The notes under the pieces: generated by a model
Database searches by the model: none
The model's input: the letters and a program-made list of their open reading frames with translations, nothing else
Told to the model about the DNA's origin: nothing
Made by a program: the position numbers and the translations under genes
Shown here: piece after piece, positions 17,589 to 26,293 of the stretch
How the letters are laid out: each line of letters opens with the position of its first letter
How positions within the stretch are numbered: the stretch's first letter is position 1
DNA from: Ancylobacter defluvii
Lineage (GTDB): Bacteria; Pseudomonadota; Alphaproteobacteria; Rhizobiales; Xanthobacteraceae
Assembly (NCBI RefSeq): GCF_018390605.1
Contig: NZ_JAHBGD010000005.1
Span: 620,001-684,000 of the forward strand
Reading direction: 5' to 3'
Length of the DNA: 64,000 nt

Positions 17589-18885
17589 CGAAATAGCTGA
17601 GCGCGCTGCGCTCGCCGGTCTGCAGGAAGACTTCCGCCGGCATGCCGGGTATCAGCTTCAGTTCCCCCAGCTGGGCGATCTGGTCGGGCGGCAGGGTGAT
17701 CTGGGCGACGTAGTAGCTCAGCCCCGCCCGCTCATCCGTGGTCAGATCGGCGGCGATGCGCGACACGAACCCCTTGAGTTCCGGCGTCGTCTTCTGGTTG
17801 AAGGCGGCGAGCCGGATTTCCGCGGTCTGGCCGATCGAGACCTGGTCGATATCGGCCGGGGAGATTCGCGCCTCGATCACCAGTGCATCATTGCCCGGCA
17901 CGATCATCATCACCGTCTGGCCGGGCGAGACGACGCCGCCGACGGTGTGCACATCGAGCTGATGCACGATGCCGGCCACCGGCGCGCGCAGCTCGACGCG
18001 GGTGAGCTTGTCCTGGGCGGCGATGCGGCGCTCCTGAAGCTCCGCCCATTTCCCCTCGATCTCGCGCAGCTGCTCGATGACCTCCGCGCGGCGGTCCTGG
18101 TCCAGTTGCAGGATCTGCAGCTCGGTCTCGCTGATACGGCCGCGGGTGCGCGCCAGGTCGGCCTCGAGCTGCCCCCGCTCGCCGGCGATACGGGCTTCGT
18201 CGCGCTGGAGCGTGCGCAGACGGGTGAGCGGGGTCAGTCCCTTGCGGTAAAGCTCGTCGGCGCCGGCAATCTCTTCCTTGATGAAGCCGATCTCGACGCT
18301 CTTGGCGGCGATCTGGGCGTCCAGCCCTTTGACCTCTTCGCCGAGCTGCTCGACGCGGGTGCGCAATTGCGAGACCTGTCCCTCCATGGCGGTGCGGCGC
18401 GAGGCGAACAGGCTGATCTCGCCGTCGAGGGCACGCGCGACATTGGCCTCCCCGCGCCGGGAGACGAGGTCCGGCGCGTGACGCACCTCGTCGGCGCGAT
18501 CGCGCTCGGCCTCAAGCCGGGACCGGCGTGCTGACAGCTCGACCAGCTGGGTGTCGACGACCATCAGGTTGGCGAGGGTAACGGTGTCGTCGAGCCGCAG
18601 CAGCGTCTCGCCGGTGGTCACGTGCTGACCCTCCTTCACCGCAATGACGCCGACGACGCCGCCCTCGGGGTGCTGGATGCGTTTGCCGGAGCTTTCCACC
18701 ACGATGGTGCCGGACGTGACCACCGCCCCATTGAGCGCCGCCATCGTCGCCCAGCCTCCGCCGCCGAGGACGAGCAGCAGGATGCTGGCGCCGCCGATCG
18801 CAAGATGCCGCTCGATGCCATCGTCGCCCGGACGCTGGGCGAAGCGGGCGCGCAGGCGCCCCAGCCATGTGCCTGGACCGGTCAT
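17542..18885 (-). CDS. Type I secretion periplasmic adaptor (HlyD/PrtE family)
   Basis: A 447-aa membrane fusion protein that links the inner-membrane exporter to an outer-membrane channel. One transmembrane helix (about 30-50, LAIGGASILLLVLGGGGW) is followed by a lipoyl/barrel-sandwich half (GTIVVESSGKRIQHPEGG), a long coiled-coil hairpin (about 115-290, rich in E, R, L and Q), the second lipoyl half (VELRAPVAGIVHQL) and the beta-barrel end (GMPAEVFLQTGERSALSY), which is the family hallmark. ATG 18885 overlaps the ABC gene stop by four bases, so the two are coupled. No TolC-like gene is in the window. It most likely exports the RTX proteins at 10099 and perhaps 59306. Confidence 0.92.
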   Translation of the reverse strand: MTGPGTWLGRLRARFAQRPGDDGIERHLAIGGASILLLVLGGGGWATMAALNGAVVTSGTIVVESSGKRIQHPEGGVVGVIAVKEGQHVTTGETLLRLDDTVTLANLMVVDTQLVELSARRSRLEAERDRADEVRHAPDLVSRRGEANVARALDGEISLFASRRTAMEGQVSQLRTRVEQLGEEVKGLDAQIAAKSVEIGFIKEEIAGADELYRKGLTPLTRLRTLQRDEARIAGERGQLEADLARTRGRISETELQILQLDQDRRAEVIEQLREIEGKWAELQERRIAAQDKLTRVELRAPVAGIVHQLDVHTVGGVVSPGQTVMMIVPGNDALVIEARISPADIDQVSIGQTAEIRLAAFNQKTTPELKGFVSRIAADLTTDERAGLSYYVAQITLPPDQIAQLGELKLIPGMPAEVFLQTGERSALSYFVKPLQDQIARAMREE

Positions 18886-20588
18886 GCCGCCACCGTGTGC
18901 TTGAGCACCCGTCCGAGCACCTCGGCTTTCGCTCCAAAAGCCTGCTGCTTGCCTTCCGCCAGCATCAGGACGAGATCGACCGCGGCGAGTGCGCTGGGGC
19001 GGTGCGCGATGACCACCACGACCCGCCCGGAGTCACGCGCCCAACGGATGGCCTGCGTCAGGGCCGCCTCGCCATCGGCGTCGAGATTCGAGTTGGGTTC
19101 GTCGAGCACGATCAGGAACGGTTCGCCATAGAGAGCGCGCGCAAGGGCGACCCGCTGGCGCTCGCCACCGGACAGGGCGGTGCCGCCCTCTCCGAGCCGG
19201 GTGTCGTAGCCGGCGGGCAGGCGCAGGACCAGCTCGTGCACGCCGGCGCGCCGGGCGGCGGCGATGATGGCGGACGGATCGGGCTTGGGCCCGAAGCGGG
19301 CAATGTTTTCCGCGACCGTGCCGTCGAACAGCTCGATATCCTGCGGCAGATAACCGATATGGCCGCCGAGCGCGTCGCGGTCCCACTGCTCGATGGCGGC
19401 GCCATCGAGCCGCACGCTGCCCTTCGAGCCCGGCCAGACGCCGACGAGGCCACGGGCGAGGGTGGACTTGCCCGAGCCGCTGGCACCGATGACGCCGACC
19501 GCGCTGCCGGCCGGCACCGAGAAATTGAGGCCGGCGATGATCGGCCTGGGCTGCCCCGGCGCCGTCACCGCGAGCGCCTCGACATCGAGACGGCCCGCCG
19601 GCGCCGGCAGCGGCATCGGCGCCGCGCCTGCCGGGAACTCCCGCGCCAGCACGCCGAGCCTGGCATAGCCTTGCCGGGCGGCAACGAAGCCGCGCCAGTT
19701 GGCGATGGCGAGTTCGACGGGGGCGAGGGCGCGCGAGGAGATGATGGAAGCCGCGATCATGACGCCGCCCGACGCCTCGCCGCCGATCACCAGGAAAGCG
19801 CCCGCCGCCAGCATCAGCGATTGCAACAGGAAGCGAAAAGACTTGCTGGTGGAGACCAGATCGCCGGACACATAGGCCGCCTTGCGATTATCGGCGAGGT
19901 AGGCGTCATGGGCCTGCTCCCAGCGCGCGCGCATCGGCTGGCCCATGCCGAGGGCGCCGATGGTTTCGATGTTGCGGCAATAGGCATCGGCGATCGCATT
20001 GCGGGCGGAGGACCGCTTGGCCACCTCGCGCTGCGGCGCCTTGGTGGCAAGCTCCGTCACTACCATGAAGCCGCACAGCACGAGGATGCCGCCGAGGCCG
20101 ACCAGCCCCAGCAGCGGGTGGAAGACGAAAAGCAGCGCCAGATAGAGCGGCACCCAGGGCAGATCGAATATGGCTACCGGTCCCTGCCCGGACAGAAACT
20201 GTCGAAGCTGGTCGAGATCGCGCAGCGGTTGCTGGCTGTTGCCCTCCCGCCCACGGCGCAGCGCCAGGCCCGACATCAGGTCGAAGGCGAGACCGCGCAG
20301 ATTGGCGTCGAGCCGGATCCCCAGCCCGACCAGGACGCGGGCGCGTATCAGGTCGAGCAATCCCTGAAATCCGTAAAGGATCGCCACCAGGATCAGCAAT
20401 GCCACCAGGGTCGGCACGCTGCGGCTTGCCAGCACGCGATCATACACCTGCAGCATGAAGAACGGGCCGGTGAGCATCAGCAGGTTGATGACGCAGCTGA
20501 AGGCGGCGATGCCCGACAGTGCCCGGCGGCAGGAGCGGAAGGCGTTGTCGATCGCCGAGGCGGGCGGGCGGGAGGCCGGCATTTTCAT
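18882..20588 (-). CDS. Type I secretion ABC exporter (PrtD/AprD family)
   Basis: A 568-aa half-transporter with an N-terminal membrane domain (six hydrophobic segments, about 20-300) and a nucleotide-binding domain. Walker A is GASGSGKST (about 369-377), the signature is LSGGERQR, and Walker B is FLIVLDEPNSNLD, the NSNLD form being typical of protease and RTX exporters. There is no C39 peptidase domain, which fits export of leaderless cargo with a C-terminal signal. I use ATG 20588; a GTG at 20603 would add five residues, and neither has a good ribosome site. It forms an operon with the adaptor gene. Confidence 0.92.
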   Translation of the reverse strand: MKMPASRPPASAIDNAFRSCRRALSGIAAFSCVINLLMLTGPFFMLQVYDRVLASRSVPTLVALLILVAILYGFQGLLDLIRARVLVGLGIRLDANLRGLAFDLMSGLALRRGREGNSQQPLRDLDQLRQFLSGQGPVAIFDLPWVPLYLALLFVFHPLLGLVGLGGILVLCGFMVVTELATKAPQREVAKRSSARNAIADAYCRNIETIGALGMGQPMRARWEQAHDAYLADNRKAAYVSGDLVSTSKSFRFLLQSLMLAAGAFLVIGGEASGGVMIAASIISSRALAPVELAIANWRGFVAARQGYARLGVLAREFPAGAAPMPLPAPAGRLDVEALAVTAPGQPRPIIAGLNFSVPAGSAVGVIGASGSGKSTLARGLVGVWPGSKGSVRLDGAAIEQWDRDALGGHIGYLPQDIELFDGTVAENIARFGPKPDPSAIIAAARRAGVHELVLRLPAGYDTRLGEGGTALSGGERQRVALARALYGEPFLIVLDEPNSNLDADGEAALTQAIRWARDSGRVVVVIAHRPSALAAVDLVLMLAEGKQQAFGAKAEVLGRVLKHTVAA

Positions 20589-20628
20589 GAGATCACGGGT
20601 CACAGTCGCGGACGGTCACGGTCAGGGG

Positions 20629-20651
20629 CTGCCGGGAAATGGTCCCGGCAG
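20629..20651. promoter_or_regulatory. Inverted repeat in leader of the T1SS operon
   Basis: Perfect 9-bp arms CTGCCGGGA / TCCCGGCAG with a 5-nt loop, 41 bp upstream of the exporter start, in the 449-bp divergent gap (20589-21037) before the first monooxygenase gene. It could be a leader hairpin or an operator. No gene was supported in the rest of the gap. Confidence 0.35.
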
Positions 20652-21037
20652 GCGTCGGCGTAACCGATGCCTCTGACAGCTCCGTGACCATTCCTGCCGA
20701 AACCGCATGCGAAGGATGTGAAGGGCGAGGGCGCCACGTGAGCGCCCGATGCCGGAAGCAGGACGACGGAACGTCCGCCTCGCGGCGCACCGCTTTTCCT
20801 CACGGAGTTCATGTACTTAGGGGGATGGCGGGCACGCCTTCCCTATGTCGCCCGATCCCCGCACCGGCGGGCATTAAGCGCGCTGCGGGCAGTTTGCCTA
20901 TTTTGTAGGCTCGCCCATGTGGAGAGCAGACAAACCAAACTTCGTGTGTTGGCGATACTTCCCGCCCCGTGCGCCGCCTTACCTTCTGCACCGCGTCGGC
21001 GGCTCTCCGGTGCGGTCATAGGGAGTAAGGTGCGTTA

Positions 21038-22357
21038 ATGCCTGCAAATCCGTTTCATCTCGCCTGGTTTCTCCAAGGTTCAAGTATCCAGGCCTGGGGA
21101 GAGCCGTGGACCGGCAACATCGCGCAGGAATGGATGACCGCCGATATGTTCCTCGACTTGGTGAAGTCGATGGAGCGCGCGTGCTTCGACTACATCCTTA
21201 TCGAGGATTCGATCTATATCGGGCAGAACTGGCAGAACTCGCGCGACATCTTCCTCAAGGGTGGCATCTGCGCCCCGCGGCAGGAGCCCTCGGTCGTCGC
21301 GACGCTCATGGCCGCCGCCACCAAGCGGCTCGGCATCGTGCCGACGCTCTCGACCTTCGCCTACCATCCCTACCTGACCGCCCGCATCGTCGGCTCGCTC
21401 GACCAGATCTCCGGCGGGCGGGCGGGCTGGAACATGGTGACCGGCTCGTCGGATTTCTCGGCGCAGAATTTCGGCCTGGAGAAACTGCCGGAGCATGACC
21501 AGCGCTACGTGATGGCGCAGGAATATATCGACATCGTCAAGGGGCTGTGGGGCTCCTGGGAGCCGGGCGCCATCCTCGATGACCGCGAGAACGGCATCCT
21601 CATCGACCCCGCCAAGGTCCACACCATCGACTATGCCGGGCAGTATTACAGCTCGCGCGGGCCGCTGAACTCCGGGCCGTGCCCGCAGGGCCAGCCGGTG
21701 ATCGCCCAGGCCGGCGGCTCGAAGAGCGGACGCACCATCGCCGCAACCCATGCCGACACCATCGTCGCCGCGCCGAACGGCGTCGCCGCCATGAAGCAGT
21801 ATCGCGACGACATCCGCGCCCAGATGGCGGCGATGGGACGCGATCCGAACAGCTGCAAGATCCTCTTCCTGCTCTCGCCGATCGTCGCCGAGACCGAGGA
21901 CCAGGCCCAATGGTTCGCCGAGCAGCGCCGCGTCTCGGCCGCCGCCAATCTCGACGCCCGCATGGCGCGTTTCGGCTGGAGCACCAATCTCGACCTCTCC
22001 AGCCTCGATCTCGATACGCCGGTGAGCCAGCTCAGCCTGACCACCAACGGCCACCAGTCGAGCCTGTCGCAATTCCTCACCCGCGCCGGCGACAAGCCGC
22101 TGCGCGAGGCGATGATCGACCATGTGAGCTGCGGCTACTGCGTCGACGTGGTCGGCACGCCGGACAGTGTCGCCAGCCAGATGGAAGAGATCATGGCGGA
22201 GGTCGGCGGCGACGGTTTCCTTCTTGCATTGGGCGATGTCAGTCGCCGTTCGGTCGCCACCATCATGGACGGGCTCGTCCCGGTATTGCAGCGCCGTGGC
22301 CTTACCCGACGTGCCTACGCCCACGAGCAACTGCGCGACAACCTGCTCGAGTTCTGA
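21038..22357 (+). CDS. FMN-dependent monooxygenase, NtaA/SnaA/DszA family (copy 1)
   Basis: A 439-aa TIM-barrel flavin monooxygenase of the bacterial luciferase superfamily. These two-component enzymes use reduced FMN from a separate reductase to oxidise C-N or C-S bonds (nitrilotriacetate, EDTA, dibenzothiophene sulfone). Family landmarks include ACFDYILIEDS, LGIVPTLSTFAYHPYLTAR, SGGRAGWNMVTGSSDFSAQN, QAGGSKSGR and the C-terminal VPVLQRRGLTRRAYAHEQLRDNL (anchors LQRRG and LRDNL). It is the first gene of an operon with a complete polar amino acid ABC importer, which suggests an amino acid-like or aminocarboxylate substrate. It is clearly paralogous to the gene at 26294. Confidence 0.9.
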   Translation: MPANPFHLAWFLQGSSIQAWGEPWTGNIAQEWMTADMFLDLVKSMERACFDYILIEDSIYIGQNWQNSRDIFLKGGICAPRQEPSVVATLMAAATKRLGIVPTLSTFAYHPYLTARIVGSLDQISGGRAGWNMVTGSSDFSAQNFGLEKLPEHDQRYVMAQEYIDIVKGLWGSWEPGAILDDRENGILIDPAKVHTIDYAGQYYSSRGPLNSGPCPQGQPVIAQAGGSKSGRTIAATHADTIVAAPNGVAAMKQYRDDIRAQMAAMGRDPNSCKILFLLSPIVAETEDQAQWFAEQRRVSAAANLDARMARFGWSTNLDLSSLDLDTPVSQLSLTTNGHQSSLSQFLTRAGDKPLREAMIDHVSCGYCVDVVGTPDSVASQMEEIMAEVGGDGFLLALGDVSRRSVATIMDGLVPVLQRRGLTRRAYAHEQLRDNLLEF

Positions 22358-22402
22358 CCGCCGCCATCCCGCGATCTCCCCCTTGAAGACAGGACGATGC
22401 CG

Positions 22403-23254
22403 ATGAAGCCGCTCCACCCGCACTTGCTGCGCCGCCCGCTGCGCACCGGTGTCCTTGCGCTCAGTGCCCTCGTGCTCGCCGCCGGCCTGTCGGCCGCCTC
22501 CGCCGAGAAGCTCAGGCTCGGCAATGAGGGCGTCTATCCGCCCTTCTCGATGGTGGACTCCTCCGGAAACCTCACCGGCATGGAACCCGAGCTGGCGCGG
22601 GAGATGTGCAAGCGCATCGGCGCCGACTGCGAAATCGTCGTCATGGATTTCAAGGCGCTGATCCCCTCGATGCTGCAGGGCAAGTTCGACGGCATCGTCA
22701 CCCAGATCTCGCCGACGCCGGAACGTGTCGAAAAGGCGCTGTTCGCCATGCCGATCGTCTACAATCCGGCGACCTTCATCGTGAAGAAGGACAGCGACTA
22801 CACGCTGACCAAGGAAGGGGTCACCGGCAAGGGCCTGCGGATCGCGCTGCAGCGCGGCGCTTCCATGGTCCCCTACATCCACAAGCACTTCGGCAAGGAC
22901 ACCTTCACCGAGGTCTATTACGACAACCCCGACCAGATGAAGCTCGACCTCCTCGCCGGGCGCCTCGACCTGGTGTTCGATTCCAAGATCAACTGGACGC
23001 TGGAGCTGATCGCGAAGCCCGAAGGCAAGGACTACAAGCTCGCCGGCGGCGACCACTGGCTCGGCGACCCCGCGATCCCCGAGGCCGAGCGCGGCTATAG
23101 CTGGATCTTCCCGAAGAAGAGCGAAGAGCTGGTCAAGCGCGTCAACACCGCGCTGGCCGAGATGATCAAGGACTGCACCTACACCAAGATCCGCAAGAAG
23201 TACGTGCCGGTGGCGACACTCGCCTCGGAAGCCGCCTGCGCCAACGTGAACTGA
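22403..23254 (+). CDS. Amino acid-type ABC transporter binding protein
   Basis: A 283-aa periplasmic binding protein (SBP_bac_3). A Sec signal peptide covers about 1-34 (LALSALVLAAGLSAASA), then the mature start EKLRLGNEGVYPPFSMVDSSG and the FDGIVTQISPTPERVEKALFA cleft segment (anchor SPTPERV). ATG 22403 sits 8 nt after AGGA, while an in-frame ATG at 22397 is too close to it. Neighbours on both sides are the monooxygenase and two permeases, so it delivers the probable monooxygenase substrate. Confidence 0.9.
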   Translation: MKPLHPHLLRRPLRTGVLALSALVLAAGLSAASAEKLRLGNEGVYPPFSMVDSSGNLTGMEPELAREMCKRIGADCEIVVMDFKALIPSMLQGKFDGIVTQISPTPERVEKALFAMPIVYNPATFIVKKDSDYTLTKEGVTGKGLRIALQRGASMVPYIHKHFGKDTFTEVYYDNPDQMKLDLLAGRLDLVFDSKINWTLELIAKPEGKDYKLAGGDHWLGDPAIPEAERGYSWIFPKKSEELVKRVNTALAEMIKDCTYTKIRKKYVPVATLASEAACANVN

Positions 23255-23279
23255 GCGAGACACGCACGGAGACCGGCGG

Positions 23280-24011
23280 ATGACCAATCTCTCCCTCGCC
23301 GACTTGGCAGGCTATATGCGCCAGCTCGGCGAGGGAGCCCTCATCACGCTGGAGCTTTTCCTCACCAGCTTCGCGCTGGCCTTCATATTCGGCGTGCTGA
23401 TCGGCATCGCCACGCTCTCGCGCAGCCGGGTCGTGCAAGGGATATGGCGGGTCTATGCCTCGATCTTCATGGGGGTGCCCTCGCTGCTGGTCATCTTCCT
23501 GACCTTCTATGGCGGCAGCGCCATGCTGGGAGCGGTGCTGGGCGAGTTCGGCGCGCGGATCGACATCTCGCCCTTCGGCGCCGGCGTCATCGCCTTTACC
23601 GTCGTCTATGCGGCCTATATCGCCGAGCTGGTGCGCGGCGCCATCGAGAACCTGCCCAAGGGCCAGTTCGAGGGCGCGCGGGCGCTGGCGATCCCGCCGG
23701 CGATCATGTGGGGCAAGGTGATCCTGCCGCAGGTCATGCGGCTGGCGCTGCCCGGCCTCGTCAATGTGTGGAGCTTCATGCTGAAGGAAACCCCGTTGGT
23801 GTCGCTGGCGGGCCTGCAGGACCTCGTCGCCGCCGCCAAGATCGCGGCCGGAGCCACCAAGGAACCCTTCATCTTCTTCGTCGCCACCGCGCTCGTGTTC
23901 ATCGCGTTCAGCGCCCTGTCGTTCAGGTTGGCGAGCCGGCTGGAAACCCGGCTCGACCGCGGCCAGCGCCGCGAGGCGGCAGGCCGTTCCTCTTCCAGGG
24001 CCGCGGCATGA
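23280..24011 (+). CDS. Amino acid ABC transporter permease (HisQ-like)
   Basis: A 243-aa inner-membrane permease with about five helices. The EAA loop is FEGARALAIPPAIMWGKVIL followed by LPQVMRLALPG. It forms the channel with the next permease, whose start overlaps this stop by four bases (ATGA at 24008-24011). The C-terminal tail is basic and serine/arginine-rich. Confidence 0.9.
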   Translation: MTNLSLADLAGYMRQLGEGALITLELFLTSFALAFIFGVLIGIATLSRSRVVQGIWRVYASIFMGVPSLLVIFLTFYGGSAMLGAVLGEFGARIDISPFGAGVIAFTVVYAAYIAELVRGAIENLPKGQFEGARALAIPPAIMWGKVILPQVMRLALPGLVNVWSFMLKETPLVSLAGLQDLVAAAKIAAGATKEPFIFFVATALVFIAFSALSFRLASRLETRLDRGQRREAAGRSSSRAAA

Positions 24012-24784
24012 ACGGACTGCCGATCGATCTCGCCCTCGCCTGGGAGAGCCTGCCGGCGCTGTTCGACGGGCTGAAGGTGACGGCGATCCTCACCGCGCTG
24101 CCGCTGTTGCTCGGCCTCGCGCTGGCCTTCCCGATCTGCTTCGCCCGCATGTCGGACCGCCGCTGGCTGGCGCTGCTGGCGGAAGCCTTCGTGACCTTCT
24201 TCCGCGGCGCGCCGCTGCTGATCCTGCTCTATCTGGTCTATTACGGGCTCGGGCAGATAGAGGCGCTGCGCGAAGGCCCGTTCTGGATCCTGTTCGGCTC
24301 TCCCTTCGGTTGCGCCATCGTCGCGCTCAGCCTCAATCACGCGGCCTATATGGTGGAGGTACTGCGCGGCGGCCTGCTTGCCGTCCCGCACGGGATCGTC
24401 GAGGCGAGCGAGGCGCTCGGCATCACCCGGCGCAACATCTTCATCTGGGTGAAGATGCCGCTGGCGATCCGCTACGGGCTGAAGGCCTACCAGAACGAGG
24501 TGGTGAGTTTCATCAAGGGCACCGCCATCGTCTCGGTGGTGACGATCACCGATCTCACCGCCGTCGCCAATTCCATCTTCGAGCAGACCTATGATCCGTT
24601 CACGCCCATTCTCTGTGCGGCGGCGTTCTACTGGGCGTTCGTGAACATCATCCGCCTCGGCTTCGGTCTTTGGGGGCGCTGGCTCAACCGCCACAATGCC
24701 GAGGATGTCGCAGCCGATGCCGGCGTGCCGGGGAGGGGCGCTGCGCTGCGCCGGACCTCCGATCTGGGGCAGGTGACGCCATGA
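24008..24784 (+). CDS. Amino acid ABC transporter permease (HisM-like)
   Basis: A 258-aa permease partner of the preceding gene. The EAA loop reads VEASEALGITRRNIFIWVKM, and membrane segments lie at about 20-45, 60-85, 98-118, 190-210 and 195-230. Start ATG 24008 is fixed by the ATGA overlap, and its own stop overlaps the ATPase start in the same way (24781-24784). Confidence 0.9.
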   Translation: MNGLPIDLALAWESLPALFDGLKVTAILTALPLLLGLALAFPICFARMSDRRWLALLAEAFVTFFRGAPLLILLYLVYYGLGQIEALREGPFWILFGSPFGCAIVALSLNHAAYMVEVLRGGLLAVPHGIVEASEALGITRRNIFIWVKMPLAIRYGLKAYQNEVVSFIKGTAIVSVVTITDLTAVANSIFEQTYDPFTPILCAAAFYWAFVNIIRLGFGLWGRWLNRHNAEDVAADAGVPGRGAALRRTSDLGQVTP

Positions 24785-25557
24785 CGATGCACGCGCCTGC
24801 TCCCGATGCCGCCAAAGAGCCGGGCCGGCTCGCGATCACCATTTCCGGGCTGGTGAAGCACTATGGCAGCCATCGCGCCCTCAACGGCATCGATCTCGAG
24901 GTACGGCGCGGCGAGAGGATCGTGATCTGCGGCCCTTCCGGCTCGGGCAAATCGACGCTGATCCGGTGCATCAATGCGCTGGAGCGTCATGATGGCGGCT
25001 CCATCGTGGTGAACGGCATCGAACTAACCGCCGACGAGGGCACGGTGCAGGATATCCGCCAGGAAGTCGGCATGGTGTTCCAGCACTTCAATCTGTTTCC
25101 TCACCTCACGGCGATCGAGAACTGCATGCTGGCGCCGCAGCTCAATCGCGGGCTGACCAAAGCGCGGGCCGAGAAGCTCGCCATGCATTATCTGGAGCGG
25201 GTCCATCTCGCGGACCACGCGCGCAAGTACCCCTCGCGCCTGTCCGGCGGCCAGCAGCAGCGGGTGGCGATTGCGCGCGCGCTCTGCATGGAGCCCCGCA
25301 TATTGTTGTTCGACGAGCCGACCTCGGCGCTCGACCCCGAGATGGTCAACGAGGTGCTGGGCGTGATGGAGGAACTCGCCGCCAGCGGCGTCACCATGCT
25401 CTGCGTCACCCATGAGATGGGATTCGCCCGCAGAGTGGCGGACCGCTGCGTCTTCATGGACCATGGCGAGATCGTGGAAAGTCGCGATGCCGCGAGCTTC
25501 TTCCAGGCGCCGGAAAGCCAGCGCCTGCGCGATTTCCTCGCCCAGATTCTGCGCTGA
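24781..25557 (+). CDS. Amino acid ABC transporter ATP-binding protein (GlnQ/HisP-like)
   Basis: A 258-aa ATPase that drives the two permeases. Motifs seen: Walker A GPSGSGKST, GMVFQHFNLFPHLTA, signature LSGGQQQRVAIARAL, Walker B ILLFDEPTSALDPE and H-loop CVTHEMGFARRV. Start ATG 24781 is in a four-base overlap with the permease stop. It ends the five-gene plus-strand operon that begins with the monooxygenase at 21038. Confidence 0.93.
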   Translation: MTMHAPAPDAAKEPGRLAITISGLVKHYGSHRALNGIDLEVRRGERIVICGPSGSGKSTLIRCINALERHDGGSIVVNGIELTADEGTVQDIRQEVGMVFQHFNLFPHLTAIENCMLAPQLNRGLTKARAEKLAMHYLERVHLADHARKYPSRLSGGQQQRVAIARALCMEPRILLFDEPTSALDPEMVNEVLGVMEELAASGVTMLCVTHEMGFARRVADRCVFMDHGEIVESRDAASFFQAPESQRLRDFLAQILR

Positions 25558-25712
25558 GAGAACAGGTCGTGCCACAGCATGGCTCGCGCTGAAGCGCGGC
25601 GATGGCGGGAAGCGAGACGGCGGCGCCATGGCGGAGCGAGATCGGCGATGCACCGACCGTGGAAGGGCAGGGGCCAGGGCCGGCGGCAGGCAAGCGGATC
25701 GGGCGCCCTGCC

Positions 25713-26249
25713 TCAGGTCAGGTGGTGGAAACGTCGCCCGAAATAGACCAGCCCCTCGCAGGTGTCGTGCTGGTGCAGGCCGAGCACCTCGCAGAAGACG
25801 ACATCGTGAGTGCCCACCGTGGCCACCTGCGTCACGCGGCAATCGAAGGCCACCGTCGCCTCCGACAGCACCGGTGCGCCGGTGACCAGCGTCGTCCAAC
25901 CGGCGCCGGCGAAGCGCTCGTCCATGGTCTTCACGCCGCCGGCAAAGGTCATGGAGAGCGCTTCGTGATGCGGGCCGGCCAGCGTGTTGACGCACAGAAC
26001 CCGGCTCGACGTGATCGCCTCGTGAGACTGGTTGGAGCGGTTCACGCACACCAGAAGCGTCGGCGGACTGTCGGTCACCGAGCACACCGCCGAGGCGGTG
26101 AAGCCGCATCTTCCTCGTTCGCCGAGGCTGGTAATGATGTTGACCGCGGCGGGCAGCTTGGACATGCCGCTGCGGAAGAGGTCCCGGTTCACCGGCGTCG
26201 GCGCCTCTGCTGAAGCTATGGTGGCTGCATGCGAACTGGCCGCACTCAT
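25713..26249 (-). CDS. Flavin reductase, two-component monooxygenase partner (copy 1)
   Basis: A 178-aa NAD(P)H:FMN oxidoreductase of the flavin reductase-like (split barrel) family. It makes reduced FMN for the monooxygenase. Typical features are the [22 protein letters not shown] core (anchors TASA and PPTLLVCVN), LCVNTLAG and the C-terminal GLVYFGRRFHHL. I begin at ATG 26249; the frame is open to a TTG at 26267. It lies 44 nt after the monooxygenase gene at 26294 on the same strand and is a close paralogue of the reductase at 30306. Confidence 0.88.
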   Translation of the reverse strand: MSAASSHAATIASAEAPTPVNRDLFRSGMSKLPAAVNIITSLGERGRCGFTASAVCSVTDSPPTLLVCVNRSNQSHEAITSSRVLCVNTLAGPHHEALSMTFAGGVKTMDERFAGAGWTTLVTGAPVLSEATVAFDCRVTQVATVGTHDVVFCEVLGLHQHDTCEGLVYFGRRFHHLT

Positions 26250-26293
26250 GAAGGCTCCGATCGGCAAGCGTGAGGACGGGAAGGGCTGTCGGG

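Noticed and set aside
20604-21037. Short frames before the first monooxygenase
   Set aside because: They are arginine-rich, have no ribosome site and lie where divergent promoters are expected.
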